A stretch of 64,000 bases of DNA from Bacteroidales bacterium (GTDB taxonomy: Bacteria > Bacteroidota > Bacteroidia > Bacteroidales > P3): the NCBI GenBank assembly GCA_017618625.1, contig JAFZTV010000088.1, forward strand, positions 1-64,000, read 5' to 3'. The position numbers and the translations under genes were made by a program. The notes below the pieces were generated by a model that did not search any database, was not told the origin of the DNA, and was given only the letters and a program-made list of their open reading frames with translations. Below, piece after piece: positions 1-8,812 of this stretch. Position 1 is the first letter of the stretch. Every line of letters starts with the position of its first letter.

Positions 1-2
1 AG

Positions 3-1733
3 GTGCTTCTCACCGAGATGCGCCGTGTCGATCAGCACGGTTTCCTCCAGGCCGAACTCGACCGCCAGAAAGAGGAGCTCCTGAGCCGCTACAAGAAGAT
101 GGCTAAAGAGGAGAACAAGACCCAGAGCGTCAGCTTCGCTCAGGAATACACCAACAACTTCCTCGAGAACGAGGTTATCCCCGGCATACGTCAGGAATAC
201 CGCTACGCCAACGAGTTTGTGCCTGAAATCACCCTCGACGAGGTGAACGCTATGGTGAAGGGTTGGATTACCGACGAGAACTTCGTCCTCTGGCTCACCG
301 CCAACAGCAAGGTGAAGGTTCCCAGCGAGAAGGATGCCCTGAAACTCTACAAGAAGGCTATGAGCGCCAAGACCACTCCGTGGGTTGACAACTTCAAGGA
401 CGAGCCTCTCTTCAGCAAGAATCTCCCCGCCGTCACCCCCAAAGTGACCAAAGAGAACAAGGCTCTCGACTATAAGGAATACACCTGTCCCAACGGCATC
501 CGCTTCATCGTGAAGAAGACCGACTACAAAGCCGACGAAATCCGCATGAGCTCGTTCGCAAAGGGTGGTGCCTCCATCTATGAGGACAACGAGGCCTATA
601 TGGCTCAGACAGCCGCACAGCTGATTGACGACGCCGGTATCGCTCAGTTCAACAGCAGCCAGCTGACCAAGAAACTCAAAGGTATGAACCTGAGCATCAG
701 CCCCAACATCGGCGGCGAGACCCAGGGCTTCAGCGGCAACTGCTCGCCGAAAGACCTCGAGACCATGCTCCAGCTCCTCTATCTCTATTATGACGCTCCG
801 CGCAAAGACCAGGAGTCATTCGACAAGAACATCGACGCTCTGCGCAGCCAGATTAAGTTCATGGGCGAGAACCCGCAGTTCGTATTCATCAAGAAATACA
901 TCGAGACCGTCTATCCGGACAACAAGCGTCTTGTGATCCTCCCCACCGAGCAGCACATCAACAGCTTGAAACTCGACCGCACCTACGAAATCTTCAAAGA
1001 GCGCTTCAACGACGCCAGCAACCAGACCTTCTTCTTCGTCGGTAACATCAGCGACAAAGACATCGAGCTCATCGCCAAGTATGTTGGCAACCTGCCTTGC
1101 ACCGGCAAGCAGAAAGGTGAGACCTGGAAAGATCGCGACCCGAAATTTGTCAGCGGCACTCCGCGCGCTACTGCCTACAAGGGCACCGACAACCAGGGTA
1201 TGCTGATGATTTACGGTGAGACCCAGGGATTCGTGAACACCAAGAAAAACAAGGTCATCATCAACCAGCTGAGCGACGCTATGGAAATCACCGCCCTCGA
1301 AATCATCCGCGAGAAGATGGGTGGCACCTACAGCCCCAGCGTGAACGTGAGCTACGATGTTGACGGTGACGGCAAGGGCACCAAGGTTTCTTGGATGTTC
1401 TACATCGCCTGCGACCCCGATAACGTTGCCAACGTTGAGAAAGCCGCCATCGAGATCCTCAACCAGTACATCAACGAAGGCCCCAGCGCCGAGACTCTCG
1501 GAAAGGTTCAGGAGCAGCAGATCATCAACCGCGAGAACGCTCGTCAGGAGAACAGTTTCTGGATTGGTCAGATCGAAGGCAGCTATCAGTATAACGAGGA
1601 CCGCGACGACCTCGACAAATATCCCGAGCTCGTGAAATCGGTCACAGCTAAGGAAATTCAGGATGCCGCCGCCAAGTTCATCAATATGAAGAACTACGCC
1701 GTCATCATGCTGATGCCTGAAGATAAGAAATAA
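3..1733 (+). CDS. M16 family metallopeptidase (C-terminal part, 5' truncated by window edge)
   Basis: This is the C-terminal 576 residues of a two-repeat insulinase-type (M16) zinc protease; the reading frame is open to the window edge, so the true start and the N-terminal HxxEH metal site lie upstream. What is visible is typical of the later M16 domains: a stretch around residues 160-240 resembling a second peptidase-like fold (EYTCPNGIRFIVKKTDY, then the SSFAKGGASIYEDNEAY segment) without HxxEH, and a C-terminal domain ending near MPEDKK. In Bacteroidales such enzymes are usually periplasmic and degrade or process peptides. Codon use is strongly C-ending, suggesting good expression. It ends at a strong hairpin terminator. 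The family assignment is firm; substrate and localisation are inferred. Confidence 0.85.
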   Translation: MLLTEMRRVDQHGFLQAELDRQKEELLSRYKKMAKEENKTQSVSFAQEYTNNFLENEVIPGIRQEYRYANEFVPEITLDEVNAMVKGWITDENFVLWLTANSKVKVPSEKDALKLYKKAMSAKTTPWVDNFKDEPLFSKNLPAVTPKVTKENKALDYKEYTCPNGIRFIVKKTDYKADEIRMSSFAKGGASIYEDNEAYMAQTAAQLIDDAGIAQFNSSQLTKKLKGMNLSISPNIGGETQGFSGNCSPKDLETMLQLLYLYYDAPRKDQESFDKNIDALRSQIKFMGENPQFVFIKKYIETVYPDNKRLVILPTEQHINSLKLDRTYEIFKERFNDASNQTFFFVGNISDKDIELIAKYVGNLPCTGKQKGETWKDRDPKFVSGTPRATAYKGTDNQGMLMIYGETQGFVNTKKNKVIINQLSDAMEITALEIIREKMGGTYSPSVNVSYDVDGDGKGTKVSWMFYIACDPDNVANVEKAAIEILNQYINEGPSAETLGKVQEQQIINRENARQENSFWIGQIEGSYQYNEDRDDLDKYPELVKSVTAKEIQDAAAKFINMKNYAVIMLMPEDKK

Positions 1734-1757
1734 TCAGCAGTTTTTTGTTAGTGAAAT

Positions 1758-1793
1758 AAAAGAAGGACTCCCGATTGGGAGTCCTTCTTTTTT
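1758..1793. terminator. bidirectional intrinsic terminator
   Basis: A perfect 13-bp stem (AAGAAGGACTCCC pairing with GGGAGTCCTTCTT) with a 5-nt loop is followed by T-rich sequence on both strands. It sits between the plus-strand M16 gene and the minus-strand O-methyltransferase gene and should end both transcripts. Confidence 0.92.
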
Positions 1794-1864
1794 GTGTCTT
1801 ATGAAACCTTAAGTATTGCTAACCGCTGATCGCAAATCACCAGTCACTGACCGCTGACCGCTAA

Positions 1865-2476
1865 TCACTTCTTCACACACAGCATCAATCCGTCTCTTAC
1901 TGGTAGCAGGAGGTTTAGCACTTGTTCGTCGCTTGTCACAATGTCGTTGAGTTCTCGGATGGCTTCTGTTTCGGGGTCGTGGCGGTCGGAGGTTACGTTT
2001 CCGTACCATAGCACGTTGTCAAAGATGAGTAGCGCACCAGCGGCAAGCTTGGGCAGCAACATTCTGTAGTAGTCGATATACGACTGTTTGTCGGCATCGA
2101 CGAATGCTAGCTCTATGCCGTCGGGTAGGGTAGGGGTGACCGCTTTGGCGTCGCCGATATGCAGGCATACGCGCTCGGTGACACCCGCTTTGGCGATGTT
2201 CTCGCGCAGGGGTTTCTCAAACTCTTCGTTGCCCTCTACCGCGTGGAGGGTTCCGCCTTCAGCGAGACCTCGTGCGAGACAGATGGTGCTATATCCCATA
2301 AACGAGCCGATTTCGACAGCGAGGCTGGGCCGCTTGAGTGTCGAAAGCAGCTGCAGCAACGTCCCTTGGTAAGGTGTTGATGACTGGTGTGGTGTAGCCG
2401 TATGGAGCCAGATGCTGCGGTAGATGCCATAAAGCACCTCGTCGGGTTGAGAGGTGTGGCTTTCGGCGTATGTCAA
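1865..2476 (-). CDS. class I SAM-dependent O-methyltransferase (COMT/caffeoyl-CoA type)
   Basis: A cytoplasmic methyltransferase of about 203 residues, the usual length for the bacterial caffeoyl-CoA O-methyltransferase-like family. The SAM-binding glycine-rich motif is VEIGSFMGYSTICLA near residue 55, the acidic ribose-binding residue follows in LHAVEGNEE, and the divalent-metal/catalytic region is FVDADK with later FDNVLWYG, as in the family. The start is a TTG; no ATG exists between it and an in-frame stop that lies at the ftsK end. The gene follows ftsK by 15 nt on the same strand and is probably co-transcribed. The acceptor substrate is not predictable; homologues act on catechol-like or tRNA hydroxyuridine substrates. 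Confidence 0.85.
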   Translation of the reverse strand: MTYAESHTSQPDEVLYGIYRSIWLHTATPHQSSTPYQGTLLQLLSTLKRPSLAVEIGSFMGYSTICLARGLAEGGTLHAVEGNEEFEKPLRENIAKAGVTERVCLHIGDAKAVTPTLPDGIELAFVDADKQSYIDYYRMLLPKLAAGALLIFDNVLWYGNVTSDRHDPETEAIRELNDIVTSDEQVLNLLLPVRDGLMLCVKK

Positions 2477-2491
2477 ATCCTGTTCGATAGC

Positions 2492-5014
2492 TTATAGGTT
2501 GCGGAGTATTTCCTCGAGTTCCACTTCGTCTTTGATGAGCACGTCGCGTGCCTTGCTGCCCTTGTAGGGGCCCACGATACCTGCGGCTTCAAGCTGGTCG
2601 ATGATGCGGCCTGCACGGTTGTAGCCGAGTTGCAACTTGCGTTGCAGCAGCGAGGTGGAGCCGAACTGGCTGGCCACCACCAATCGGGCGGCATCGTTGA
2701 AGAACTCGTCCTTCTGCTTGGGGTCGAAGTCCTTGGTGGGCTCGTCGTTCTCGTCGAGATATTCCGGCAACATGAAGATATTTGATTCGGAGTAGCCGCG
2801 TTGGTCGCCGATGAAATGCGTCAGCTTCTCGATTTCGGGAGTGTCGATAAGGGCGCACTGCAGACGTATCATGTCCTTTCCTGCAAGCGAGATAAGCATG
2901 TCGCCTCGTCCTATCAGCTGTTGAGCTCCGCCGGTATCGAGGATGGTCTTCGAGTCGATGCCCGAGGTGACGCGGAAGGCTGCGCGGGCGGGGAAGTTGG
3001 CTTTGATGGTTCCGGTGATGATGTTTGTGGTGGGACGCTGGGTTGCGATGATAAGGTGTATGCCTACGGCGCGAGCCAGCTGGGCGATACGTGCTATGGG
3101 GAGTTCCACCTCCTTGCCTGCCGTCATGATGAGGTCGCCGAACTCGTCGATGATGACGACGATATATGGCAGGTAGCGGTGGCCGTGTTCAGGGTTGAGG
3201 CGGCGGTGGATGAACTTGTCGTTGTATTCGGTTATCTTGCGCACTCCCGCCTGTTTCAACAGGTCGTAGCGGGTGTCCATCTCGATGCAGAGCGAGTTGA
3301 GGGTGCGCACCACCTTCTTGGTGTCGGTGATGACGGCCTCCTCCTCGTCGGGCATCTTGGCAAGGTAGTGACGCTCGATGGCTGAGTAGAGCGAGAACTC
3401 CACTTTCTTCGGGTCAACGAGCACCAGCTTCAGCTCCGACGGGTGCTTTTTGTAGAGCAGCGATGCGAGTACGGCGTTGAGACCTACCGACTTACCTGTA
3501 CCGGTGGCACCCGCCATAAGCAGGTGGGGCATCTTGGCGAGGTCGGCTACAAGAACGTCGTTGCTGATGGTCTTGCCGAAGGCTATGGGTAGCTCCATCT
3601 TGGCGTTCTTGAAGGCGTCGCTCTCCAGCATGGTCTTCATCGCCACAATCTGCGGCTTGGCGTTAGGCACTTCGATGCCGATGTTGCTTTCGCCCGGGAT
3701 TGGAGCGATGATACGTATGCCGAGTGCGGCGAGCGAGAGAGCAATGTCGTCTTCGAGGTTCTTGATTTTGCTGATGCGCACTCCCGGAGCCGGCTTTATC
3801 TTATATAAAGTGACAGTGGGGCCGGGCGTGGCGGTAATTTCTGTAATCTCGATGCCATAGTCGCGCAATGTCTGCACGATACGGTCTTTGTTGGCTATGA
3901 GCTCTTCCTTGGTGACTTTGACATTGGCGGTCTCCCAGTCTTCGAGGATGTCGGTGGAGGGCATGATGAAATCTCCAAGGTCGAGATGCGGGTCGTAGAG
4001 GTCGTTGACACCGAAGTGACGTGAGTAGTCGGAGTCGTCTTCGGTGTTGTCGGCTTCGTCGGATATGTCCGACTCGTCCGACGTGTCTGACTGGTCGGAC
4101 AGCCCCTCGCCTTCTGTCATATTTATTTTGAAGTCAATGTCGTCGTCTTCGTGTTGTGCGGGAGTCTCCTGTGGATTGAGCGTCTCTGTGAGGTCAACCA
4201 CTTCTGGTACTGTTTCGGGTTCGGGCTTCTCCTCGGGTTGGTTCACCTGTTCCAAAAAGTCCTCAAAAGAGTCCTTCTTAGGAGAGTCGGACTTGTCCGA
4301 CGAGTCTGACTTGTCTGACAAATCCGCCAGTTGGGCTTGCTGTTCGGCTTTCAGACGTGCTTTCTCGGCGCGTTCGGCGCGGAGCTGTTCGCGGCGTTTG
4401 GCCCACTCGGCGAAACGCTGCTGCCATTTCTCCTTGTTGATGTGTATGCGCACCTTGTGGACGAATATCAGCACGGCGGTAGCTGAGAAAAGCAGTATGA
4501 TGAAGGTGAACCAGGAGATGAGGTTATAGAGGCCGCCGGAGATGCTGTAGCCCATGTTTCCGGCGTAGGATTCGAGGCTTGAGGTTGAGTCGGGGTCCCA
4601 GTTGTTGTTTACCCAGTGTCCGGCTATGTAACCGAAAAGGGTGGCCACCCACACCATCCAGAAGAGTGTTACCCACACGATGGTGGCGAGGCGTGTCTTA
4701 CGACCCCATAGACGGATGCCTAAAAGAAAGAGTATGAGAAGCAGGCCGAAGGCTCCGATGCCGAAGCTCTTGGCTGTGAGTTGAAGTGCAAACCAGCCGC
4801 CGACCACACCCATCCAGTTGTCACCGGGGTTCTCGATATGAGCCCCTTTGGCATAGAAGGAGAGGATGGCGATGAAAAGAAATATGGCGAAGAGTATGAG
4901 TAGGGCGCCGCAGAGGCGTGCGAAACTTTTGCTGCGGATGAACTCTTTGAATTTTGCTGCGTTGCTTTTGCCTGTGGGTTTACTTTGGCCTTTTTTTGCT
5001 TTCTTTTTCGACAT
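2492..5014 (-). CDS. ftsK: DNA translocase FtsK/SpoIIIE
   Basis: FtsK pumps DNA at the closing septum and helps resolve chromosome dimers. The 840-residue protein has four membrane segments in the first ~190 residues, a charged linker, then the motor: alpha domain, Walker A GATGTGKSVGLN near residue 500, Walker B VVIIDEFGDL, and a C-terminal winged-helix gamma domain (FNDAARLVVASQFGSTSLLQRKLQLGYNRAGRIIDQLE) that reads KOPS-type sites. The linker carries two blocks of Ser-Asp repeats (SDKSDSSDKSDS near residue 232 and SDQSDTSDESDISDE near residue 307), encoded by near-identical 9-bp units; these are unusual and probably vary between strains. It lies 87 nt below a secreted protein gene and 15 nt above the O-methyltransferase. 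Identification is secure. Confidence 0.96.
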   Translation of the reverse strand: MSKKKAKKGQSKPTGKSNAAKFKEFIRSKSFARLCGALLILFAIFLFIAILSFYAKGAHIENPGDNWMGVVGGWFALQLTAKSFGIGAFGLLLILFLLGIRLWGRKTRLATIVWVTLFWMVWVATLFGYIAGHWVNNNWDPDSTSSLESYAGNMGYSISGGLYNLISWFTFIILLFSATAVLIFVHKVRIHINKEKWQQRFAEWAKRREQLRAERAEKARLKAEQQAQLADLSDKSDSSDKSDSPKKDSFEDFLEQVNQPEEKPEPETVPEVVDLTETLNPQETPAQHEDDDIDFKINMTEGEGLSDQSDTSDESDISDEADNTEDDSDYSRHFGVNDLYDPHLDLGDFIMPSTDILEDWETANVKVTKEELIANKDRIVQTLRDYGIEITEITATPGPTVTLYKIKPAPGVRISKIKNLEDDIALSLAALGIRIIAPIPGESNIGIEVPNAKPQIVAMKTMLESDAFKNAKMELPIAFGKTISNDVLVADLAKMPHLLMAGATGTGKSVGLNAVLASLLYKKHPSELKLVLVDPKKVEFSLYSAIERHYLAKMPDEEEAVITDTKKVVRTLNSLCIEMDTRYDLLKQAGVRKITEYNDKFIHRRLNPEHGHRYLPYIVVIIDEFGDLIMTAGKEVELPIARIAQLARAVGIHLIIATQRPTTNIITGTIKANFPARAAFRVTSGIDSKTILDTGGAQQLIGRGDMLISLAGKDMIRLQCALIDTPEIEKLTHFIGDQRGYSESNIFMLPEYLDENDEPTKDFDPKQKDEFFNDAARLVVASQFGSTSLLQRKLQLGYNRAGRIIDQLEAAGIVGPYKGSKARDVLIKDEVELEEILRNL

Positions 5015-5038
5015 TGATGTATTTTGATTTTAGAAATA

Positions 5039-5067
5039 GGCTACCCTAGAGGGTCTAGGATAGCCTA
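5039..5067 (-). terminator. possible weak terminator / hairpin between the 5102 gene and ftsK
   Basis: A 13-bp stem with a 3-nt loop (AGGCTATCCTAGA / TCTAGGGTAGCCT on the minus strand, one G-T pair) lies between the upstream secreted-protein gene and ftsK. Only a short, mixed T/A stretch follows, so it could be a partial terminator or an mRNA-stabilising stem. Confidence 0.5.
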
Positions 5068-5101
5068 AGTGTGCTTGATGGAGTAGGAGAGTAGCCTCTT
5101 T

Positions 5102-5833
5102 TTATTCGTCGCCGAGGAGTTCGACGGCTTCCTGAAGTTCTTTCATGAACTTGTTGAATTCCTCTTCTGTAGCCTCTTTGAAGCCAGCGGGGAGAAGCAT
5201 GTCAACGTCTTTAACCTTGCCTTTCACGATTTCCGTGCAGGTATAGGTCACAGCCTTGCCGTCGCCCAGCTGCTGTTCGAACTTCAGCGGCACACCCTTG
5301 ATGCCGTTGAAGAGGAAGTTGTACTCGGGGCCGATTTCGTCGGTGTACCAGAAAATGATGGGGTTGTCCTCGCCGGTGTCCTCGTCAAAGACGTGGAGGA
5401 TGGCCTTCTTGGCGGTCATGCCGACCATTTCCTGGGTTTCGCCAGCCACATACTCGAAATAGAAGTGACCGGGAGCGTTATCGACGATGGAGAGGCTGTC
5501 GGCCTCGGCTTTGGTGTGTTTCTCGCGGATGAGGAACTTGCCGTCGCCGGTGTAGGTCTCAAGCTCGATGTCGTTGGCAGCGAGGTAGGAGATATAGGGG
5601 CTGAAGTCGGCGTTGGTGGTGACATTGTAGCCGTTCTGCACCTTAGAGCTCATGAGAAGCTGGTCGTCATAGACTTTCAGCTCGGTGGTCTGCTGCTCGG
5701 CGGGGATTTGGAACGAGGTGGTTCCAGTGCTTTCGAGCTTATACTTTACGATGCCGCGGAACTTGTTCTGCGCTTGAACTGACAGTGAGGCAACGGTGAG
5801 AAGGATGGTTGCCAGGATTGCTAATTTCTTCAT
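5102..5833 (-). CDS. secreted/periplasmic protein, function unknown
   Basis: A 243-residue protein with a clear Sec signal peptide (MKKLAILATILLTVASLSVQAQ, cleaved after AQA). The mature part is beta-rich: RGIVKYKLES near the start, a YTDEIGPEYNFLFNGIKGVPLKFEQ segment near residue 165, and an acidic helical tail. The layout (secreted, GIVKYKLE opening, a GxPLKFE strand late) recalls DUF4412/GLPGLI-type Bacteroidetes envelope proteins, but I do not recognise a defining motif and assign no function. It is transcribed toward ftsK with 87 nt and a hairpin between. Confidence 0.75.
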   Translation of the reverse strand: MKKLAILATILLTVASLSVQAQNKFRGIVKYKLESTGTTSFQIPAEQQTTELKVYDDQLLMSSKVQNGYNVTTNADFSPYISYLAANDIELETYTGDGKFLIREKHTKAEADSLSIVDNAPGHFYFEYVAGETQEMVGMTAKKAILHVFDEDTGEDNPIIFWYTDEIGPEYNFLFNGIKGVPLKFEQQLGDGKAVTYTCTEIVKGKVKDVDMLLPAGFKEATEEEFNKFMKELQEAVELLGDE

Positions 5834-5929
5834 GAGTGTTTATTTTTTTTCTTGTTTCTATTCCTTTTGTACCTCTTAAAACGCAAAGATTGTGTTTTTA
5901 TTCTATATAAATGTGAATTTTTTATTTTT

Positions 5930-6110
5930 GTCGCGGCACAATAACGGTTGAAAGGTGGCGTTTGCTGAGATATGCGGACATTATGCGCCATAATGAGCAT
6001 TGTTTTTTCCACGTTGTTTCCAGGGTTAAGTTGAGAGGGAGTAATTCTAGGGTAATTCTAGGGTAGCTCTAGGGTAATTCTAGGGTAATTCTAGATTAAG
6101 GAGCAGTCAA
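5930..6110. repeat. dispersed intergenic repeat A, copy 1, with 11-bp tandem array
   Basis: About 180 bp in the divergent gap between 5833 and 6231 recurs at 47205-47400. Shared parts in order are a CGCGnnACAATAA-like block, GCGGACATTATGCGCCATAATG (GCAGACATTATGTGCCATAATG in the other copy), a TTCCACGTTG...TTTCCAGGG block, and five 11-bp units of TAATTCTAGGG at 6042-6094, then AAGGAGCAGTCAA. The remaining gap (5834-5929 and 6111-6230) shows nothing else I can name. Confidence 0.8.
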
Positions 6111-6230
6111 AGGGCAGTCAACCCTTACTCTGGTTCGCCACTCCGCCTACCGATTTTCGAGTTTGCTCCGACTGCAATCGTACATTGGCAGGAAATAAAA
6201 CTGTTGTTGTTGCGTTATTTCCTTATCTCA

Positions 6231-7124
6231 ATGAAGAAACTGGCTATATATTCCACACTGTTTTTCGCTTCGGTGCTGTGGGGCGTGAGCTTCATAATGA
6301 CTAAGGAGGTCGCCGAGACGGAGCCGAATCTGACTGCGCTGCATATCATCACGTTCAGGATGTTCTTGGCGTCGGCGGTGATGATTCCGCTGCTGCTGGC
6401 TATGCGCAAACTGGAACGCATCAGGCGTGAGGATATCAAGTGGTTTCTTCTGCTGAGCTTTGCCGAGCCGTTTCTTTACAGCTTCCTCGAGACGAGCGGC
6501 ACGCTGCAGGTCGATGGCAGCTTGGCAGCAGTGGTGATTGCCACCATACCGCTTTTCGTGCCTTTCGGCATGGCGGCGGTTTACAGAGAGAGGATACAGT
6601 GGCTGACGATAGTGGGTATTGTGCTGTCGTTGATAGGAATCGGGGTGATGCTCGGTGGGCATTGGCCGGCTGGCGAAGGAAATGTTGTGAAGGGATTGCT
6701 GTTCCTGGCTGGCGCTGTGGTGGTGGCGGTTATCTACACGTTGATACTTGTAAAGGTGGTGGATAACTACAGACCTATAACCATCACGGCTTACCAGAAC
6801 CTGATAGGGCTATTCTATTACCTGCCGTTCATGCTCTTGATAGACGGCGACAAGCTGGGTGGCCTCACCATCACACCGAAGGTGGTGCTGCTGCTGTTGG
6901 CGCTCGGAGTGCTGTGCAGCACGGTGGCATACGCTTGCTATAACTACGGTATCAGGCACATAGGGGCGACGGCGTCGTGTATCTTCACCAATACGATACC
7001 TGTGTTCTCGATGATAGCGGCGGTGGCGATAGGGCAGGAGACTTTCTCGCCGATGAAGGCCGTCGGCATGGCGATAGTGATAGTGGGTGTGGTGATTGTC
7101 CAAGTGCGTGCTAAGGGGAATTGA
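6231..7124 (+). CDS. EamA/DMT-superfamily permease
   Basis: A polytopic inner-membrane protein with about ten hydrophobic helices arranged as two EamA repeats (first about residues 5-150, second about 155-295). It shows the hallmark opening SVLWGVSFIMTK and the second-repeat ending IGATASCIFTNTIPVFSMIAAV. DMT permeases move amino acids, nucleosides or related metabolites; the substrate cannot be read from sequence. An upstream in-frame ATG at 6204 would add nine residues; I chose the ATG at 6231 (MKKLAIYSTLFFASVLWG) because it gives the usual N-terminus. It is followed by a short repeat-rich gap and the phosphodiesterase gene. Confidence 0.85.
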   Translation: MKKLAIYSTLFFASVLWGVSFIMTKEVAETEPNLTALHIITFRMFLASAVMIPLLLAMRKLERIRREDIKWFLLLSFAEPFLYSFLETSGTLQVDGSLAAVVIATIPLFVPFGMAAVYRERIQWLTIVGIVLSLIGIGVMLGGHWPAGEGNVVKGLLFLAGAVVVAVIYTLILVKVVDNYRPITITAYQNLIGLFYYLPFMLLIDGDKLGGLTITPKVVLLLLALGVLCSTVAYACYNYGIRHIGATASCIFTNTIPVFSMIAAVAIGQETFSPMKAVGMAIVIVGVVIVQVRAKGN

Positions 7125-7223
7125 AAATTGAAAATTGAAAGTTGAAAATTAGCGGTCAGTAGTCAGTGGTCAGTAAACATATAAACATATCAAAGTATCA
7201 ACATATAAACATATCGACAGAAA

Positions 7224-7733
7224 TTGAAACGAATCGGCATACTTTCTGACACTCATGGCTATATCGCGAAGCAGGTGTGGGAGTTCTTCAAGGACTGCGA
7301 CGAGCTGTGGCATGCGGGCGACTGCGGGCAGGGTGTTTTGGAGGAACTTATGGAGTGGAAGCCCGTGAGGGCGGTATATGGCAACTGCGATGGCTGGGAC
7401 TTGAGGAGCATCACCGAGGAGGTGGCGGACTTCGACTGCGAAGGGTTGCGTGTGCTGATGACGCACATAGGCGGCTGGCCGGGACACTACCCTCAGAATA
7501 TCAAGCGGATGCTCGAGGTGGCGAAGCCCGACATATTCGTATGCGGACACAGCCACATTCTGAAGGTGATGTATGATAAGGAATTCGATTTTCTGCATAT
7601 AAACCCAGGCGCGGCTGGACGTCAGGGGTTCCATCTGAAATCCACTTTGGTGAGGATGGTCGTGGATGAGGGCAAGCCGAAGGATGTGGAGATTATGGAG
7701 TATGCAAAGAACGCGCCCGCGCAGGACTATTAA
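7224..7733 (+). CDS. YfcE/MJ0936-family metallophosphoesterase
   Basis: A 169-residue cytoplasmic calcineurin-like phosphoesterase with all metal-ligand motifs: ILSDTHG (residues 5-11), HAGDC (31-35), YGNCDG (52-57), LMTHIGG (residues 80-86) and CGHSHI. Related proteins are phosphodiesterases of uncertain natural substrate. The start is a TTG (TTG AAA CGA), forced because the ILSDTHG motif begins four residues later and no ATG lies upstream in frame. It is preceded by an AAACATATAAACATATC-type leader seen before several other genes here. Confidence 0.87.
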   Translation: MKRIGILSDTHGYIAKQVWEFFKDCDELWHAGDCGQGVLEELMEWKPVRAVYGNCDGWDLRSITEEVADFDCEGLRVLMTHIGGWPGHYPQNIKRMLEVAKPDIFVCGHSHILKVMYDKEFDFLHINPGAAGRQGFHLKSTLVRMVVDEGKPKDVEIMEYAKNAPAQDY

Positions 7734-7833
7734 GAGGTAGGCCGAAGGGATTCGTAATCTTGTGTTTTTACGTCGGTTGGTGGCGTGCGGTCAAAGGTCA
7801 CAATAATTCACAAGCCTTTGCGTTAATTATATT

Positions 7834-8811
7834 ATGATGATTAAGAAAAGCATAATATTGATTGCAGGCGTGGCGCTGATAATGTGCGGATGCAAGAAGG
7901 AGAACGAGGTGAAGTGCCCCGGATACCTGCATCTCGATAAGATAGACGTGGTTGAGAGAGCTGACGCGGGAGCTCCGTCGCCTGTGGGCTTCCTGTCAAG
8001 CGATGTGGATGCAGTGCAGATAACGGCTTTCTGGGAGGGCGACGAGGATGAGACGAACCTGGGTGTTTACCAGTTGCCGTGTACGCTTCCGGTGCTGAGA
8101 GACAAGACTATAACGAGGCTACGCCTGGTGCCGGTGGTGAAACAGAACGGCATTGCGGCAACGAGGATAGAGTATCCGTACTATGAGTATATCAGGCTTA
8201 CGGATGTGCCGCTGGCGACCGACTCGACAACAAATCTGGGAGTGCAGGACGCCGATGGGAAGTGGACGCTGAGCACCACATACAGGCCTTGGACGGTGCA
8301 ACAGATTGTCGATGGGCAGATACTTTCGGTGTCGGACACGCTGGTGAAGGTGCTGGCACAGGAGTATTTCGAGGCTTCGCAGGTGACGTGGATTTTCTAC
8401 GATACCAACAGAGTGGTGGATAGAACGGTGGATCCGGCGGAGATATGCACGGGAACGGGAAGCGGCGTGGTCAATGTGCCGGCCGACAAGCAGACCCTGA
8501 CGTTTGAGATAAACAACGACATCGTATGTAACGACCCCGGGGCATACCTGTATCTGGAGATGGACTTCAAGACCGACGTGAGGCTGAGTGTGGGCATGAA
8601 GAGCGCCTACTATTCGGGAGGTACGCAGTCGTTGCAGTCGGCCATGACGCTATATGAGACCAATGAGTGGAAAAAGATATACATCAACCTCGGACGCCTG
8701 TGGGCGCAGTTCAACCATAACAGCAAGTTCAGAGTCGTGTTCACGGCGCTGAACAGCGAAGGAACGGGTGGCAAGGTGTATCTTGACAATGTGAAACTGC
8801 TGCAGATGTAA
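7834..8811 (+). CDS. lipoprotein, function unknown
   Basis: A 325-residue protein with a lipoprotein signal (MMIKKSIILIAGVALIMCGC, lipobox IMCGC). The mature part is beta-rich and ends with SKFRVVFTALNSEGTGGKVYLDNVKLLQM, which looks like the C-terminal strands of a carbohydrate-binding jelly-roll fold. It is not clearly a member of a family I can name. Its stop codon is separated by a single base from the GTG start of the sugar transferase, so the two are translationally linked and the protein may act in envelope glycan assembly (inference from position only). Confidence 0.75.
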   Translation: MMIKKSIILIAGVALIMCGCKKENEVKCPGYLHLDKIDVVERADAGAPSPVGFLSSDVDAVQITAFWEGDEDETNLGVYQLPCTLPVLRDKTITRLRLVPVVKQNGIAATRIEYPYYEYIRLTDVPLATDSTTNLGVQDADGKWTLSTTYRPWTVQQIVDGQILSVSDTLVKVLAQEYFEASQVTWIFYDTNRVVDRTVDPAEICTGTGSGVVNVPADKQTLTFEINNDIVCNDPGAYLYLEMDFKTDVRLSVGMKSAYYSGGTQSLQSAMTLYETNEWKKIYINLGRLWAQFNHNSKFRVVFTALNSEGTGGKVYLDNVKLLQM

Positions 8812-8812
8812 G

